64,000 nucleotides of DNA from Pseudomonas sp. R76 (GCF_009834565.1 NZ_CP019428.1:2170001-2234000), one strand, 5' to 3'; positions 26,192-34,927 are shown, counted from the first letter of the stretch. Program-made: numbers and translations. Notes: a model not told the origin generated them from the sequence alone.

Positions 26192-28180
26192 ATGACGTCC
26201 GCACTGTTTATTCCGGAGCTGGGCCAGTTGGCGATGATCCTCGCCCTGTGCTTTGCCGTCGTTCAGGCCGTGGTGCCGTTGCTCGGCGCCTGGCGCGGTG
26301 ATCGCCTGTGGATGAGCCTGGCACAGCCGGCCGCCTGGGGCCAGTTTGCCTTTCTGCTGTTCGCGTTTGGCTGCCTGACCTACGCCTTTATGACCGACGA
26401 CTTTTCCGTCGCCTATGTCGCCAACAACTCCAACAGCGCCTTGCCCTGGTACTACAAATTCAGCGCCGTATGGGGCGCCCACGAAGGTTCGTTGCTGTTG
26501 TGGGCCTTGATCCTCGGCGGCTGGACCTTCGCCGTGTCGGTGTTCTCGCGCCAACTGCCGCAAGTCATGCTGGCGCGGGTGCTGGCGGTGATGGGCATGA
26601 TCAGCATCGGTTTTTTGCTGTTCCTGATCATGACCTCCAACCCGTTCAGCCGCATCCTGCCGCAGATCCCGGTGGACGGCCATGACCTCAACCCGCTGCT
26701 GCAAGACATCGGCCTGATCGTGCACCCGCCGATGCTCTACATGGGTTACGTGGGTTTCTCGGTGGCCTTCGCTTTCGCCATCGCTGCCTTGCTCGGCGGG
26801 CGCCTCGATGCGGCCTGGGCGCGTTGGTCGCGGCCATGGACCATCGTGGCCTGGGCCTTCCTCGGGATCGGCATCACCTTGGGCTCGTGGTGGGCCTACT
26901 ACGAACTCGGCTGGGGCGGCTGGTGGTTCTGGGACCCGGTGGAAAACGCCTCGTTCATGCCCTGGCTGGTCGGCACCGCGCTGATTCACTCGCTGGCCGT
27001 CACCGAAAAGCGTGGTGTGTTCAAGAGCTGGACTGTTCTGCTGGCGATTGCCGCGTTTTCCCTCAGCCTGCTCGGCACCTTCCTTGTGCGTTCGGGCGTG
27101 CTGACTTCGGTACACGCGTTCGCCTCCGACCCTGCGCGCGGCGTGTTCATCCTGATCTTCCTGCTGTTTGTGGTCGGCGGCTCGCTCACCCTGTTCGCCC
27201 TGCGTGCGCCGGTGGTCAAGAGCCAGGTCGGTTTCAACCTGTGGTCGCGGGAAACCCTGTTGCTGGGCAATAACCTGGTGCTGGTGGTGGCCGCGTCGAT
27301 GATCCTGCTCGGCACCTTGTACCCGCTGGTGCTGGACGCGCTGAGCGGCGCCAAGCTGTCGGTCGGCCCGCCGTACTTCAACGCGTTGTTCATCCCGCTG
27401 ATGGGCCTGTTGATGGTGGTGATGGCCGTCGGCGTGCTGGTGCGCTGGAAAGACACCCCGGTGAAATGGCTGGCCGGCATGTTGATGCCGGTGCTGCTCG
27501 GCAGTGTGGCCTTGGCGGTGATCGCAGGCTTTGCCTACGGCGACTTCAACTGGGCCGTGCTCGCCACCTTCCTGCTCGCCGCCTGGGTGTTGCTGGCCGG
27601 CGTACGCGACATCTTCGACAAAACCCGCCACAAAGGCCTGATCAAAGGTTTGCCGACGCTGACCCGCAGCTACTGGGGCATGCAAGTCGCGCATATCGGC
27701 ATCGCCGTGTGCGCCCTCGGCGTGGTGCTGTCCAGCCAGAACAGCGCCGAGCGCGACCTGCGCCTGGCGCCGGGCGAGTCCATGGACCTGGCCGGTTACC
27801 ACTTCATCTTCGAGGGCGCCAAGCACTTCGAAGGCCCGAACTTCACCTCAGACAAAGGCACCGTGCGTGTGGTGCGCAACGGCAAGGAAGTGGCGGTGCT
27901 GCACCCGGAAAAACGCCTGTACACGGTGCAGAGTTCGATGATGACCGAAGCCGGTATCGACGCTGGTTTCACCCGCGACCTCTACGTAGCGCTGGGTGAA
28001 CCGCTGGGCGACGGCGCCTGGGCGGTGCGGGTGCATGTGAAACCGTTCGTGCGCTGGATTTGGTTCGGCGGTTTGCTCACCGGTTTCGGTGGTTTGCTGG
28101 CCGCGCTGGACCGGCGTTATCGGGTCAAAGTAAAAAGCCGCGTGCGTGAAGCCCTCGGCCTGCAAGGAGCGCCAGCATGA
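26192..28180 (+). CDS. ccmF: Cytochrome c heme lyase subunit CcmF
   Basis: A 662-residue polytopic protein that ligates heme to apocytochrome c. The heme-handling WWD motif is WGGWWFWDPVENASFMPWL, with conserved His regions (WGAHEGSLLLWALILGG, IVHPPMLYMGYVGFSV, TALIHSLAV). A large periplasmic loop precedes the last helix. It overlaps ccmG by 4 bp. Confidence 0.95.
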   Translation: MTSALFIPELGQLAMILALCFAVVQAVVPLLGAWRGDRLWMSLAQPAAWGQFAFLLFAFGCLTYAFMTDDFSVAYVANNSNSALPWYYKFSAVWGAHEGSLLLWALILGGWTFAVSVFSRQLPQVMLARVLAVMGMISIGFLLFLIMTSNPFSRILPQIPVDGHDLNPLLQDIGLIVHPPMLYMGYVGFSVAFAFAIAALLGGRLDAAWARWSRPWTIVAWAFLGIGITLGSWWAYYELGWGGWWFWDPVENASFMPWLVGTALIHSLAVTEKRGVFKSWTVLLAIAAFSLSLLGTFLVRSGVLTSVHAFASDPARGVFILIFLLFVVGGSLTLFALRAPVVKSQVGFNLWSRETLLLGNNLVLVVAASMILLGTLYPLVLDALSGAKLSVGPPYFNALFIPLMGLLMVVMAVGVLVRWKDTPVKWLAGMLMPVLLGSVALAVIAGFAYGDFNWAVLATFLLAAWVLLAGVRDIFDKTRHKGLIKGLPTLTRSYWGMQVAHIGIAVCALGVVLSSQNSAERDLRLAPGESMDLAGYHFIFEGAKHFEGPNFTSDKGTVRVVRNGKEVAVLHPEKRLYTVQSSMMTEAGIDAGFTRDLYVALGEPLGDGAWAVRVHVKPFVRWIWFGGLLTGFGGLLAALDRRYRVKVKSRVREALGLQGAPA

Positions 28181-28713
28181 AGCGTTGGTTGATGGTGTTA
28201 CCACTGGCGGCCTTTCTGGTGGTGGCGGTGTTTCTGTATCGCGGCTTGTACCTGGACCCGGCCGAGCTGCCCTCGGCGATGATCGGCAAACAGTTCCCGG
28301 CCTTCAGCCTGCCGACGGTGCAGGGCGACAAAACCCTGACCCAGGCCGACCTACTGGGCAAACCGGCGCTGGTCAACGTGTGGGGCACCTGGTGTATCTC
28401 GTGCCGCGTCGAACACCCGGTGCTGAACAAACTGGCCGAGAAGGGCGTGGTGATCTACGGCATCAACTACAAGGACGACAATGCGGCGGCCTTGAAGTGG
28501 CTGGCGGAATTCCATAACCCGTACCAGTTGGATATCCGCGACGAAGACGGCAACCTCGGTTTGAACCTTGGCGTGTACGGCGCCCCGGAAACCTTTTTCA
28601 TCGATGCCAAAGGCGTGATCCGCGACAAATACGTCGGCGTGATCGACGAAGTGGTGTGGCGCGAGCAACTTGCCGCCAAGTACCAGGCGCTGGTCGATGA
28701 GGCCAAGCCATGA
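28177..28713 (+). CDS. ccmG: Thiol:disulfide interchange protein CcmG (DsbE)
   Basis: A 178-residue periplasmic thioredoxin-fold protein anchored by an N-terminal helix (WLMVLPLAAFLVVAVFLY). The active site is WGTWCISCRVEHPVL (WCxxC), with the acidic YGINYKDD and cis-Pro GAPETFFID segments of CcmG. It reduces the apocytochrome CXXCH cysteines. It is coupled to ccmF and ccmH by overlaps. Confidence 0.95.
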   Translation: MKRWLMVLPLAAFLVVAVFLYRGLYLDPAELPSAMIGKQFPAFSLPTVQGDKTLTQADLLGKPALVNVWGTWCISCRVEHPVLNKLAEKGVVIYGINYKDDNAAALKWLAEFHNPYQLDIRDEDGNLGLNLGVYGAPETFFIDAKGVIRDKYVGVIDEVVWREQLAAKYQALVDEAKP

Positions 28714-29183
28714 AGCGTCTGTTAGCCGCTGCGGTTCTCGCACTCGGGTTGGTCGGCGTCGCGCATGCGGCCATCGACACTTACGAGTTCGCCAAGGACA
28801 GTGACCGCGAGCGTTTTCGCGAACTGACCAAGGAACTGCGCTGCCCCAAGTGCCAGAACCAGGACATCGCCGACTCCAACGCGCCGATTGCCGCCGACTT
28901 GCGCAAAGAGATCTTCCGCATGCTGGGGGAGGGCAAGGACAACCAGCAGATCATCGACTTCATGGTCGACCGCTACGGTGATTTCGTGCGTTACAAACCG
29001 GCCCTCACCGGCAAGACCGCGCTGCTCTGGTTCGGCCCTGCCGGGCTGTTGCTGGCCGGCGTGGTGGTGATGGCCGTGATCGTCCGCCGTCGCCGCGCCG
29101 CGCCTACTGATGGCTCCGACGCGTTATCCCCTGAAGAGCGCAAACGCCTCGACCAATTGCTGGACACCAAGACTGATGATTGA
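28710..29183 (+). CDS. ccmH: Cytochrome c biogenesis protein CcmH (CcmL)
   Basis: A 157-residue protein with signal sequence ([17 protein letters not shown]), periplasmic three-helix domain with the redox motif [11 protein letters not shown] (LRCxxC), and a C-terminal membrane helix ([19 protein letters not shown]). It works with CcmG on apocytochrome thiols. It is followed by ccmI with an 8-bp overlap, so in this genome CcmH and CcmI are separate proteins. Confidence 0.94.
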   Translation: MKRLLAAAVLALGLVGVAHAAIDTYEFAKDSDRERFRELTKELRCPKCQNQDIADSNAPIAADLRKEIFRMLGEGKDNQQIIDFMVDRYGDFVRYKPALTGKTALLWFGPAGLLLAGVVVMAVIVRRRRAAPTDGSDALSPEERKRLDQLLDTKTDD

Positions 29184-30360
29184 TTTTTGGCTCGCAGCAG
29201 GGTTGCTGCTTCTGATTGCCCTGAGTTTCCTGTTAATCCCTGTATTGCGCGGCCGCCGTGCCCAGCGTGAAGAGGATCGCACCGCGCTGAACGTGGCGCT
29301 TTACCAAGAACGCGTGGCCGAGCTGCAAGTGCAGCAGGACGAAGGCGTGCTCAACGCCGCGCAACTCGACACCGGCCGTGCCGAAGCTGCCCGCGAACTG
29401 CTGGCCGATACCGAAGGCGTGGAAAAACCCCGCGAATCGCGCCTCGGCAAACCGCTGCCGTTTCTGGCGGCTTTTCTGGTGCCGGTTTTGGGTGTTGCGC
29501 TGTACCTGCATTACGGCGCCAGCGACAAGGTCGAACTGACCCGCGAATTCTCCCAGCCGCCAGTGTCCATGCAGGACATGACCCAGCGCCTGGAGCGTGC
29601 CGCCGCCGCCCAGCCGGATTCGCCGGAAGGCTTGTACTTCCTGGGCCGCGCCTACATGGCCCAGGACCGTTCGGCCGATGCCGCGAAGGTCTTCGAGCGC
29701 ACCGTGGCCCTGGCCGGTCGCCGGCCGGAACTGCTCGGCCAATGGGCGCAGGCGCAGTACTTTGCCGACAATAAACAGTGGTCGCCCAAAGTGCAGGCGC
29801 TGACCGATGAGGCCTTGAAGCTGGACCCGAAGGAAGTCACCAGCCTCGGCCTGCTGGGTATCGCCGCCTTCGAAGGCCAGCGTTATCAGGAAGCCATCGA
29901 CTACTGGAACCGCCTGTTGGCGCAACTGCCAGCGCAAGACAATTCCCGGGTCGCGCTGCAAGGCGGGATTGACCGCGCGGCCGAAAAGCTCAAGGAAAAC
30001 GGCGGCACCGTGGCGCAAAAGACAGTGATGAACGTACGTGTGGACCTGTCTGCCGAGGTGAAAGCCAAAGCCCTGCCCACCGACAGCGTGTTCATCTTCG
30101 CCCGCGCCGTCTCCGGCCCGCCTGCGCCGCTGGCGGCCAAGCGCGTGACCGTCGCCGAACTGCCGATCACCGTGGAACTGGGCGATGCGGACGCGATGAT
30201 GCCGCAGTTGAAACTGTCCAACTTCCCCGAAGTCCAACTGGTTGCGCGCATATCCCGGGCCGGTCAGCCGACCACGGGCGAGTGGATCGGCCGCAGCCAA
30301 CCGCTGGCCAGCTCCACCACTGCGCTGCAGCAGCTGACTATCGACAGTCCGGACAAGTAA
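29176..30360 (+). CDS. ccmI: Cytochrome c biogenesis protein CcmI (TPR)
   Basis: A 394-residue protein: N-terminal helix ([21 protein letters not shown]), a cytoplasmic leucine-zipper-like loop ([21 protein letters not shown]), a second helix ([21 protein letters not shown]) and a periplasmic TPR region ([26 protein letters not shown] ...). The C-terminal part ([20 protein letters not shown] onward) is the extension that binds apocytochrome. The start at 29176 (MIDFWLA) overlaps the ccmH stop. Confidence 0.92.
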   Translation: MIDFWLAAGLLLLIALSFLLIPVLRGRRAQREEDRTALNVALYQERVAELQVQQDEGVLNAAQLDTGRAEAARELLADTEGVEKPRESRLGKPLPFLAAFLVPVLGVALYLHYGASDKVELTREFSQPPVSMQDMTQRLERAAAAQPDSPEGLYFLGRAYMAQDRSADAAKVFERTVALAGRRPELLGQWAQAQYFADNKQWSPKVQALTDEALKLDPKEVTSLGLLGIAAFEGQRYQEAIDYWNRLLAQLPAQDNSRVALQGGIDRAAEKLKENGGTVAQKTVMNVRVDLSAEVKAKALPTDSVFIFARAVSGPPAPLAAKRVTVAELPITVELGDADAMMPQLKLSNFPEVQLVARISRAGQPTTGEWIGRSQPLASSTTALQQLTIDSPDK

Positions 30361-30376
30361 TTTCGAGGAAACGCCT

Positions 30377-30769
30377 ATGACCGCATTTGCACGTATCACC
30401 TTGCTCAGCCTGGTATTGGGGCTCAGCGCTTGTGCGGTCCACCGCCCCCCTCAACCTACCGGCCCGACCATCCCGCCGTCCGGCCCGTCGACCCAGCCGA
30501 GCACCAAGCCTTCCGGCCCGGTCACCCCGCCGCCAAAACCGCTGCCAAGCTCATCGCCGACGTTCGCCCCACCACCGGGCGCCGCCAGCCACTGGGACGG
30601 CAAGATGCAGGTGTATGTGCTGGAAGAACAGCCCGACACCTTCTACCGCCAGCGCACCTACTACCGCTGGAGCAACGGCTGGAGCCGCTCGATCAGCCCG
30701 AACGGCCCGTGGGAAGAAACCGACGTGCACGGCGTGCCGCCGGGGTTGAGCAAGCAGTATGCGCAATGA
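30377..30769 (+). CDS. Proline-rich lipoprotein
   Basis: A 130-residue protein with a lipoprotein signal (ITLLSLVLGLSACAV; lipobox LSAC), a Pro/Ser/Thr-rich linker at about 25-75, and a C-terminal aromatic domain (YVLEEQPDTFYRQRTYYRWSNGWSRS). It starts 16 bp after ccmI and ends at a strong terminator, so it is probably the last gene of the ccm transcript. The function is unknown; an envelope location is predicted. Confidence 0.8.
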   Translation: MTAFARITLLSLVLGLSACAVHRPPQPTGPTIPPSGPSTQPSTKPSGPVTPPPKPLPSSSPTFAPPPGAASHWDGKMQVYVLEEQPDTFYRQRTYYRWSNGWSRSISPNGPWEETDVHGVPPGLSKQYAQ

Positions 30770-30770
30770 C

Positions 30771-30803
30771 AAAAGGCGACCTCCAATAGGTCGCCTTTTT
30801 TAT
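30771..30803 (+). terminator. Rho-independent terminator after the ccm operon
   Basis: AAAAGGCGACCT pairs with AGGTCGCCTTTT around a 5-nt loop, followed by a T-rich run (TTTTTTATT). It is the clearest terminator in the window and lies 2 bp after the lipoprotein stop codon. Confidence 0.92.
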
Positions 30804-30827
30804 TACTCAACTTGAAATGCAATCCAC

Positions 30828-30855
30828 TGTGGGAGCTGGCTTGCCTGCTCCCACA
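30828..30855. repeat. Short REP palindrome (arms fused)
   Basis: TGTGGGAG and CTCCCACA flank GCTGGCTTGCCTG; this is a REPIN that has lost most of its spacer and part of one arm. It lies directly downstream of the ccm terminator. Confidence 0.8.
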
Positions 30856-30882
30856 GTAGATCCCCGTTGATCGTTCGAATTT

Positions 30883-30992
30883 GATCGTTCCCACGCTCCG
30901 CGTGGGAATGCATCCGGTGACGCTCTGCGTCAGGCCCACTTCGGGACGCAGAGCGTCCCAGGCGACATTCCCACGCAGAGCGTGGGAACGAG
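30883..30992. repeat. GTTCCCACGC-type palindromic repeat, copy 1
   Basis: A 110-bp composite palindrome: GATCGTTCCCACGCTCCGCG at the left and its inverse (CGCAGAGCGTGGGAACGA) at the right, with an inner inverted pair GACGCTCTGCGTC / GGGACGCAGAGCGTCCC. A related copy lies at 31844-31965. It is distinct in sequence from the GTGGGAG REPINs. The two copies bracket the DUF6124-like locus. Confidence 0.8.
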
Positions 30993-31006
30993 CATCGCCT
31001 CAGCCA

Positions 31007-31282
31007 TCAGGCCACGGGGCACTCGCGATTCAGTGCTTGATCCACCAACAACTGCGCAATCTCAAGCATCTGCACCACCGCCAGTACCTGCTTGCGGCTT
31101 GAGTCATCCAAGTGCTCGGCACAGTCGTAAGCGCACACGGTCGCCGATTCCAGCATCTCGCTGGCATTGCTCAAGGCAACTTCAGTGCTGAGGCCGGGGC
31201 GGACGGTGAAGATGAGGTTGGGTGGGGTTTGTGGGGTGTCATCCGAGGGGGATGGCGGGGGATTGGGCGTGACTTTTTTCAT
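31007..31282 (-). CDS. DUF6124-like small Pseudomonas protein
   Basis: A 91-residue protein beginning MKKVTPNPPPSPSDD, then a Pro-rich linker and a helical domain (IFTVRPGLSTEVALSNASEM ... VLAVVQMLEIAQLLVDQAL). The N-terminal KKVTPNPP signature and the helical domain match the small Pseudomonas proteins I know as DUF6124 (close to DUF3077), of unknown function. The ATG is preceded by AGGAG. Two Cys residues occur mid-domain. Upstream lie three structured repeat units, a terminator and a possible 44-codon leader whose stop overlaps this start. Confidence 0.75.
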   Translation of the reverse strand: MKKVTPNPPPSPSDDTPQTPPNLIFTVRPGLSTEVALSNASEMLESATVCAYDCAEHLDDSSRKQVLAVVQMLEIAQLLVDQALNRECPVA

Positions 31283-31413
31283 GCAGTTACTCCTGGAGTT
31301 ATAGGAGTCGCCACGATCACTTCCACATGATTGGGTGGCGACTGTACGCAGGTGTGGAAGACCGGACTCCAGGACCCCGGCGCACCCCAAGGTGCCCCGC
31401 GCACAGCCGCCAT
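31279..31413 (-). CDS. Possible 44-aa leader ORF ending at the DUF6124-like start
   Basis: An ATG frame of 44 codons (MAAVRGAPWGAPGSWS ... TPITPGVTA) runs through structured unit A and stops with TGA overlapping the downstream ATG (ATGA). The overlap is the kind seen in translational coupling. There is no convincing ribosome site before its ATG, so translation is unproven. It is too short for normal gene calling; the repeat may equally be purely RNA. Confidence 0.3.
   Translation of the reverse strand: MAAVRGAPWGAPGSWSPVFHTCVQSPPNHVEVIVATPITPGVTA
31337..31411 (-). ncRNA. Structured repeat unit A (three-way-junction-like)
   Basis: On the minus strand GGCGGCTGT pairs with ACAGTCGCC (one G.U pair), closing two hairpins: GCACC-TTGG-GGTGC and CCGG...CCGG. 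The G.U pair would be an A.C mismatch on the plus strand, which favours minus-strand RNA. It ends about 55 nt before the DUF6124-like ATG. It is related to units B and C by fold and by sequence. Confidence 0.5.
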
Positions 31414-31433
31414 AACACTTTATAGCGGGCATG

Positions 31434-31465
31434 AAAAAAGCGCCCGCTAGAGGCTATGGGCGCTT
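31434..31465 (-). terminator. Intrinsic terminator between units B and A
   Basis: On the minus strand AAGCGCCC pairs with GGGCGCTT and is followed by a run of six T residues in all. It would end minus-strand transcripts coming from units C and B before they reach unit A and the small protein gene, so it may be an end point or an attenuator. Confidence 0.7.
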
Positions 31466-31615
31466 ATACGCCTGGAGAGTTCGGGCTTCCACACCCGTTC
31501 GCTGATTTTGCAGCGACCCGCGAAGGTTAACGGCGAGGTTGATCGGACGCAACCCGAAATCTGTGTAGGGCAGATCTTCACATGCATTTGCTGTAGCTAT
31601 CAGAAGATGTAGGGA

Positions 31616-31686
31616 GGCGGCTGTACACAGGGTGGTAGACCGGTCACAGAAACCCGGTAGGCCGAAGCCTCCCATGCACAGCCGCC
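31616..31686 (-). ncRNA. Structured repeat unit B
   Basis: On the minus strand GGCGGCTGT pairs perfectly with ACAGCCGCC; inside are AGGC-TTCG-GCCT, a stable UUCG tetraloop, and CCGG...CCGG. A 73-codon minus-strand ORF (31454-31675, beginning MGGFGLPGFCDRSTT) starts within the unit and stops inside the following terminator; I regard its coding status as open. Confidence 0.5.
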
Positions 31687-31710
31687 ACTAAACTGCCTGA
31701 AAAAAAGGGT

Positions 31711-31780
31711 GAGCCGTACGCAGATTGGTCGACCGGGGAATGGGAAACCCGGCAGGGCCTGGCCCTCCTGCGTACGGCTC
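31711..31780 (-). ncRNA. Structured repeat unit C, followed by a T tract
   Basis: GAGCCGTACGCAG (31711-31723) and CTGCGTACGGCTC (31768-31780) form a perfect 13-bp outer stem whose sequence differs from units A and B while pairing is kept. The inner CCGGG...CCCGG and AGGGC...GCCCT hairpins recur. On the minus strand it is followed, after ACCC, by seven T residues, so it could itself terminate transcription. Confidence 0.5.
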
Positions 31781-31843
31781 GGTCCACATAATGCCGAGCG
31801 GTTAAATGACTGGGCGTAGGGAAAGTCTCGTTCAGCGTGCGTA

Positions 31844-31965
31844 GATCGTTCCCACGCTCTGCGTGGTAATGCCTCCCGTGACGCTCTGCGTCAGCCTTGC
31901 GCAGAGCTAAGGTCGGGACGCGGAGCGTCCCTGGCGGCATTCCTTTGCTGCGCGTGGGAATGATC
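31844..31965. repeat. GTTCCCACGC-type palindromic repeat, copy 2
   Basis: The same element as 30883-30992, with GATCGTTCCCACGCTCTGCG at the left, a diverged right end (GCTGCGCGTGGGAATGATC) and a short internal insertion around GCGCAGAGCTAAGG. The right arm carries several mismatches, so this copy appears older. It ends 20 bp before the PhoB-like box. Confidence 0.75.
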
Positions 31966-31984
31966 TGTCAGGTGGCTTTGCAAC

Positions 31985-32002
31985 CTTTCACAAAACCTTC
32001 AT
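31985..32002 (+). promoter_or_regulatory. Pho box upstream of phnC
   Basis: CTTTCAC-AAAA-CCTTCAT matches the PhoB direct repeat CTGTCAT-N4-CTGTCAT with the exact 11-bp periodicity; 10 of 14 repeat positions agree. It lies 116 bp upstream of phnC and faces the C-P lyase operon, which is a Pho regulon member in other bacteria. Induction by phosphate starvation is predicted. Confidence 0.65.
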
Positions 32003-32117
32003 CAATCCGCCCCCGTGCAGTCATGTGCAAGTAATAGCACTGACACCTGGCGCGCCTACTGTCGTTTGAACTCAACCGCAGCCCTGTTGTGGCTGTTCAA
32101 ACCAGACAGAGAAGCCC

Positions 32118-32951
32118 ATGACTCACGCTATCCATGTCGATCACTTGAACAAGACCTTTGCGAAGAAATCCGCATTGGTCGACCTCGAACTCACCATTGC
32201 ATCCGGTGAGATGGTCGCGCTGATTGGCGCTTCCGGTTCCGGCAAGTCCACGTTGCTGCGCCACCTGGCGGGCCTGGCGTGTTGCGACAAAAGCAACGGC
32301 GGCAGCGTCAAGGTGCTGGGCCGGGAGGTGCAGGCCAGTGGACGCTTGAATGGCAAGGTGCGGCGGTTGCGCGCGGACATCGGCTACATCTTCCAGCAAT
32401 TCAACCTGGTCAACCGCCTGAGCGTGCTCGACAACGTGCTGCTCGGTTGCCTGGGCCGCATGCCGCGCTGGCGTGGCAACCTCGGTTTGTTCAATGCCGA
32501 AGAAAAGGCCTTTGCCCTCGAATCCCTCGCCCGCGTCGGCCTGGCCGATCTGGCCGCGCAACGTGCGTCGACCTTGTCGGGCGGCCAGCAGCAACGCGTG
32601 GCGATTGCCCGCGCCTTGACCCAGCGCGCCGAGGTGATCCTCGCCGATGAGCCCATCGCCTCGCTGGACCCGGAGTCGGCGCGCAAGGTCATGGAGATCC
32701 TCGCCGACATCAACCGCCGCGACGGCAAGACGGTGGTGGTGACCCTGCATCAAGTCGATTACGCCATGCGTTATTGCCCCCGAGCCGTGGCGCTCAAAGG
32801 CGGGCGGATTCATTTCGACGGGCAGGGCAGCGCCATGAGCGGCCGGTTCCTCAACGATTTGTACGGTGCCGACGTCGACACCAGCCTGATGTTTTCCGAC
32901 CAGACCCGCCACCCCGAAACCACCCCTCGGCTGGCCCTGGCGCGCGCTTGA
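32118..32951 (+). CDS. phnC: Phosphonate ABC transporter ATP-binding protein PhnC
   Basis: A 277-residue ABC ATPase: Walker [10 protein letters not shown], signature [16 protein letters not shown], Walker [16 protein letters not shown] and switch His in [11 protein letters not shown]. It drives uptake of phosphonates through PhnE. It is the first gene of the 13-gene operon, after the Pho box. Confidence 0.94.
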   Translation: MTHAIHVDHLNKTFAKKSALVDLELTIASGEMVALIGASGSGKSTLLRHLAGLACCDKSNGGSVKVLGREVQASGRLNGKVRRLRADIGYIFQQFNLVNRLSVLDNVLLGCLGRMPRWRGNLGLFNAEEKAFALESLARVGLADLAAQRASTLSGGQQQRVAIARALTQRAEVILADEPIASLDPESARKVMEILADINRRDGKTVVVTLHQVDYAMRYCPRAVALKGGRIHFDGQGSAMSGRFLNDLYGADVDTSLMFSDQTRHPETTPRLALARA

Positions 32952-32983
32952 AACCCTACTCACGACCCACAGGAATCCTTTCC

Positions 32984-33985
32984 ATGTTGAACCGTATCGG
33001 CCACGTGTTTCTGTCTGCGGTGTTGCTGGCCGGCGTCGCCCTGGGCAATGCCCAGGCCGCCGACAAAGCCATCAACTTCGGCATCATGTCCACCGAGTCT
33101 TCACAGAACCTCAAGAGCATCTGGCAGCCCTTTCTGGATGACATGCACAAGAAGACCGGCCTGACCATCAACGCCACCTTCGCCTCCGACTACGCCGGCC
33201 TGATCCAGGGCATGCGCTTCAACAAGGTCGACGTGGCCTGGCTGGGCAACAAGGCGGCAATGGAAGCCGTGGACCGTTCCAACGGCGAGATCTTCGCCCA
33301 GACCGCTGCCGCCAACGGCGCCGCCGGTTACTGGAGCGTGTTGATCGTGCGCAAGGACAGCCCGATCAACAACGTCGACGACATGCTCAAGAACGCCAAG
33401 AACCTGACCTTCGGCAACGGTGACCCGAACTCCACTTCCGGCTATCTGGTGCCGGGCTACTACGTGTTCGCCAAGAACCATGTCGACGCCGCCACCGCGT
33501 TCAAACGCACGCTGAACTCCAGCCATGAAGTTAACGCCTTGAGCGTGGCCAAGGGGCAGTTGGACGTGGCCACCTTCAACACCGAAAGCTGGGACCGCCT
33601 GGAAGTCACCCAGCCGGACAAGGCCGCCATGCTCAAGGTGATCTGGAAGTCGCCGCTGATCCCGGCTGACCCGATGGTCTGGAGCAAAGCGCTGAGCGAC
33701 AGCGAGAAGACCAAGATCCGCGATTTCTTCGCCCACTACGGCGATACCGATGAAGAAAAGGCGGTGCTTAAGAACATGCAGCTGGGCAAGTTCCTCGCTT
33801 CGAATGACGACCAACTGCTGCCGATCCGCCAACTGGAGCTGTTCAAGCAGCGCACCACCATCAGTGCGGATGACCACCTCGAAGCGGCTGACAAAGCCAA
33901 GAAGCTCGCCGACATCGACGCCGACCTGGCCAAGCTGCAACAGCGCATCAGCGAACTCGACAAAAAGACTGCGGCAAACGGCTAA
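32984..33985 (+). CDS. phnD: Phosphonate-binding periplasmic protein PhnD
   Basis: A 333-residue periplasmic binding protein. The signal sequence is HVFLSAVLLAGVALGNAQAAD; the mature part contains NFGIMSTESSQNLKSIWQPFL, FNKVDVAWLGNKAA and SSHEVNALSVAKGQLDVATF, typical of PhnD. The ATG at 32984 follows AGGAA. A REPIN lies between it and phnE. Confidence 0.94.
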   Translation: MLNRIGHVFLSAVLLAGVALGNAQAADKAINFGIMSTESSQNLKSIWQPFLDDMHKKTGLTINATFASDYAGLIQGMRFNKVDVAWLGNKAAMEAVDRSNGEIFAQTAAANGAAGYWSVLIVRKDSPINNVDDMLKNAKNLTFGNGDPNSTSGYLVPGYYVFAKNHVDAATAFKRTLNSSHEVNALSVAKGQLDVATFNTESWDRLEVTQPDKAAMLKVIWKSPLIPADPMVWSKALSDSEKTKIRDFFAHYGDTDEEKAVLKNMQLGKFLASNDDQLLPIRQLELFKQRTTISADDHLEAADKAKKLADIDADLAKLQQRISELDKKTAANG

Positions 33986-34008
33986 CCCCCTGTAGGAACC
34001 GGGCTTTA

Positions 34009-34098
34009 TGTGGGAGCGGGCTTGCTCGCGAAAGCGGTGTGTCATTCAACACATCCAGGGACTGACACACCGCATTCGCGAGCAAGCCCGCTCCCACA
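34009..34098. repeat. REPIN inside the phn operon (GCGGGCTTGCTCGCGA type)
   Basis: TGTGGGAGCGGGCTTGCTCG and its inverted copy flank a spacer, within which GGTGTGTCA / TGACACACC also pair. It sits in the phnD-phnE gap. It is the same subtype that flanks the RAYT gene at 59699-60157. Confidence 0.9.
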
Positions 34099-34134
34099 TT
34101 GAACCCCGTTCCAACCTTATACCGAGAGTGACCC

Positions 34135-34917
34135 ATGACAACTCTGCACGCTGAAGCCGTCGGCAAAAGAACCTGGCCGCAATACCTCGGCTGGGGCCTG
34201 TTCCTGGTCTTGCTGGCCTGGGCCTGGCACGGCGCGGAAATGAACCCGCTGGCGCTGTACCGCGATTCCGGAAACATGGCGACCTTCGCCGCTGACTTCT
34301 TCCCGCCCGACTTCCACGAATGGCGCTCCTACCTCAAGGAGATGATCGTCACCGTGCAAATCGCCCTTTGGGGCACGGTGTTGGCCATCGTCTGTTCAGT
34401 GCCGCTGGGCATCTTGTGCGCCGACAACATCACCCCGTGGTGGGTGCATCAGCCGCTGCGCCGGGTGATGGACGCCTTCCGCTCCATCAATGAAATGGTG
34501 TTCGCGATGTTGTTCGTGGTCGCGGTCGGCCTCGGCCCTTTCGCCGGTGTTCTGGCGCTGTGGATCAGCACCACCGGCGTGCTCGCCAAGCTGTTTGCCG
34601 AAGCCGTCGAGGCCATCGACCCCGGCCCGGTCGAAGGTGTGCGGGCCACTGGCGCGAGTGCCTTGCAGGAAGTGATCTATGGCGTGATCCCGCAAGTCAT
34701 GCCGCTGTGGGTGAGTTACGCGCTGTACCGCTTCGAAGCCAATGTGCGTTCGGCCACGGTGGTCGGCATGGTCGGCGCCGGCGGTATCGGCGTGATCCTC
34801 TGGGAAAACATCCGCGCCTTCCAGTTCGTACAAACCTGCGCGGTGCTGCTGGTGATCATCGTGGTGGTGAGCTGTATCGACGTGCTGTCCCAACGCCTGC
34901 GCAAGCAGTTCATCTGA
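34135..34917 (+). CDS. phnE: Phosphonate ABC transporter permease PhnE
   Basis: A 260-residue inner-membrane permease with about five to six helices; the EAA-loop region is [33 protein letters not shown] and the C-terminal [17 protein letters not shown] is typical of PhnE. Only one phnE copy is present. It is followed by a terminator-like hairpin. Confidence 0.94.
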   Translation: MTTLHAEAVGKRTWPQYLGWGLFLVLLAWAWHGAEMNPLALYRDSGNMATFAADFFPPDFHEWRSYLKEMIVTVQIALWGTVLAIVCSVPLGILCADNITPWWVHQPLRRVMDAFRSINEMVFAMLFVVAVGLGPFAGVLALWISTTGVLAKLFAEAVEAIDPGPVEGVRATGASALQEVIYGVIPQVMPLWVSYALYRFEANVRSATVVGMVGAGGIGVILWENIRAFQFVQTCAVLLVIIVVVSCIDVLSQRLRKQFI

Positions 34918-34927
34918 AGCCTGAGGG

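Noticed and set aside
26159..27826. Minus-strand open frame of 555 codons across ccmF
   Set aside because: Its sequence is His/Gln/Gly/Arg-rich, typical of an antisense shadow of a GC-rich membrane-protein gene. CcmF is unmistakable on the plus strand.
31644..31940. Minus-strand frame of 98 codons running from repeat copy 2 through units C and B
   Set aside because: It crosses the palindromic repeat and the T7 tract, starts in repeat sequence and shares no frame with the conserved peptide-like segment, so coding is unlikely.
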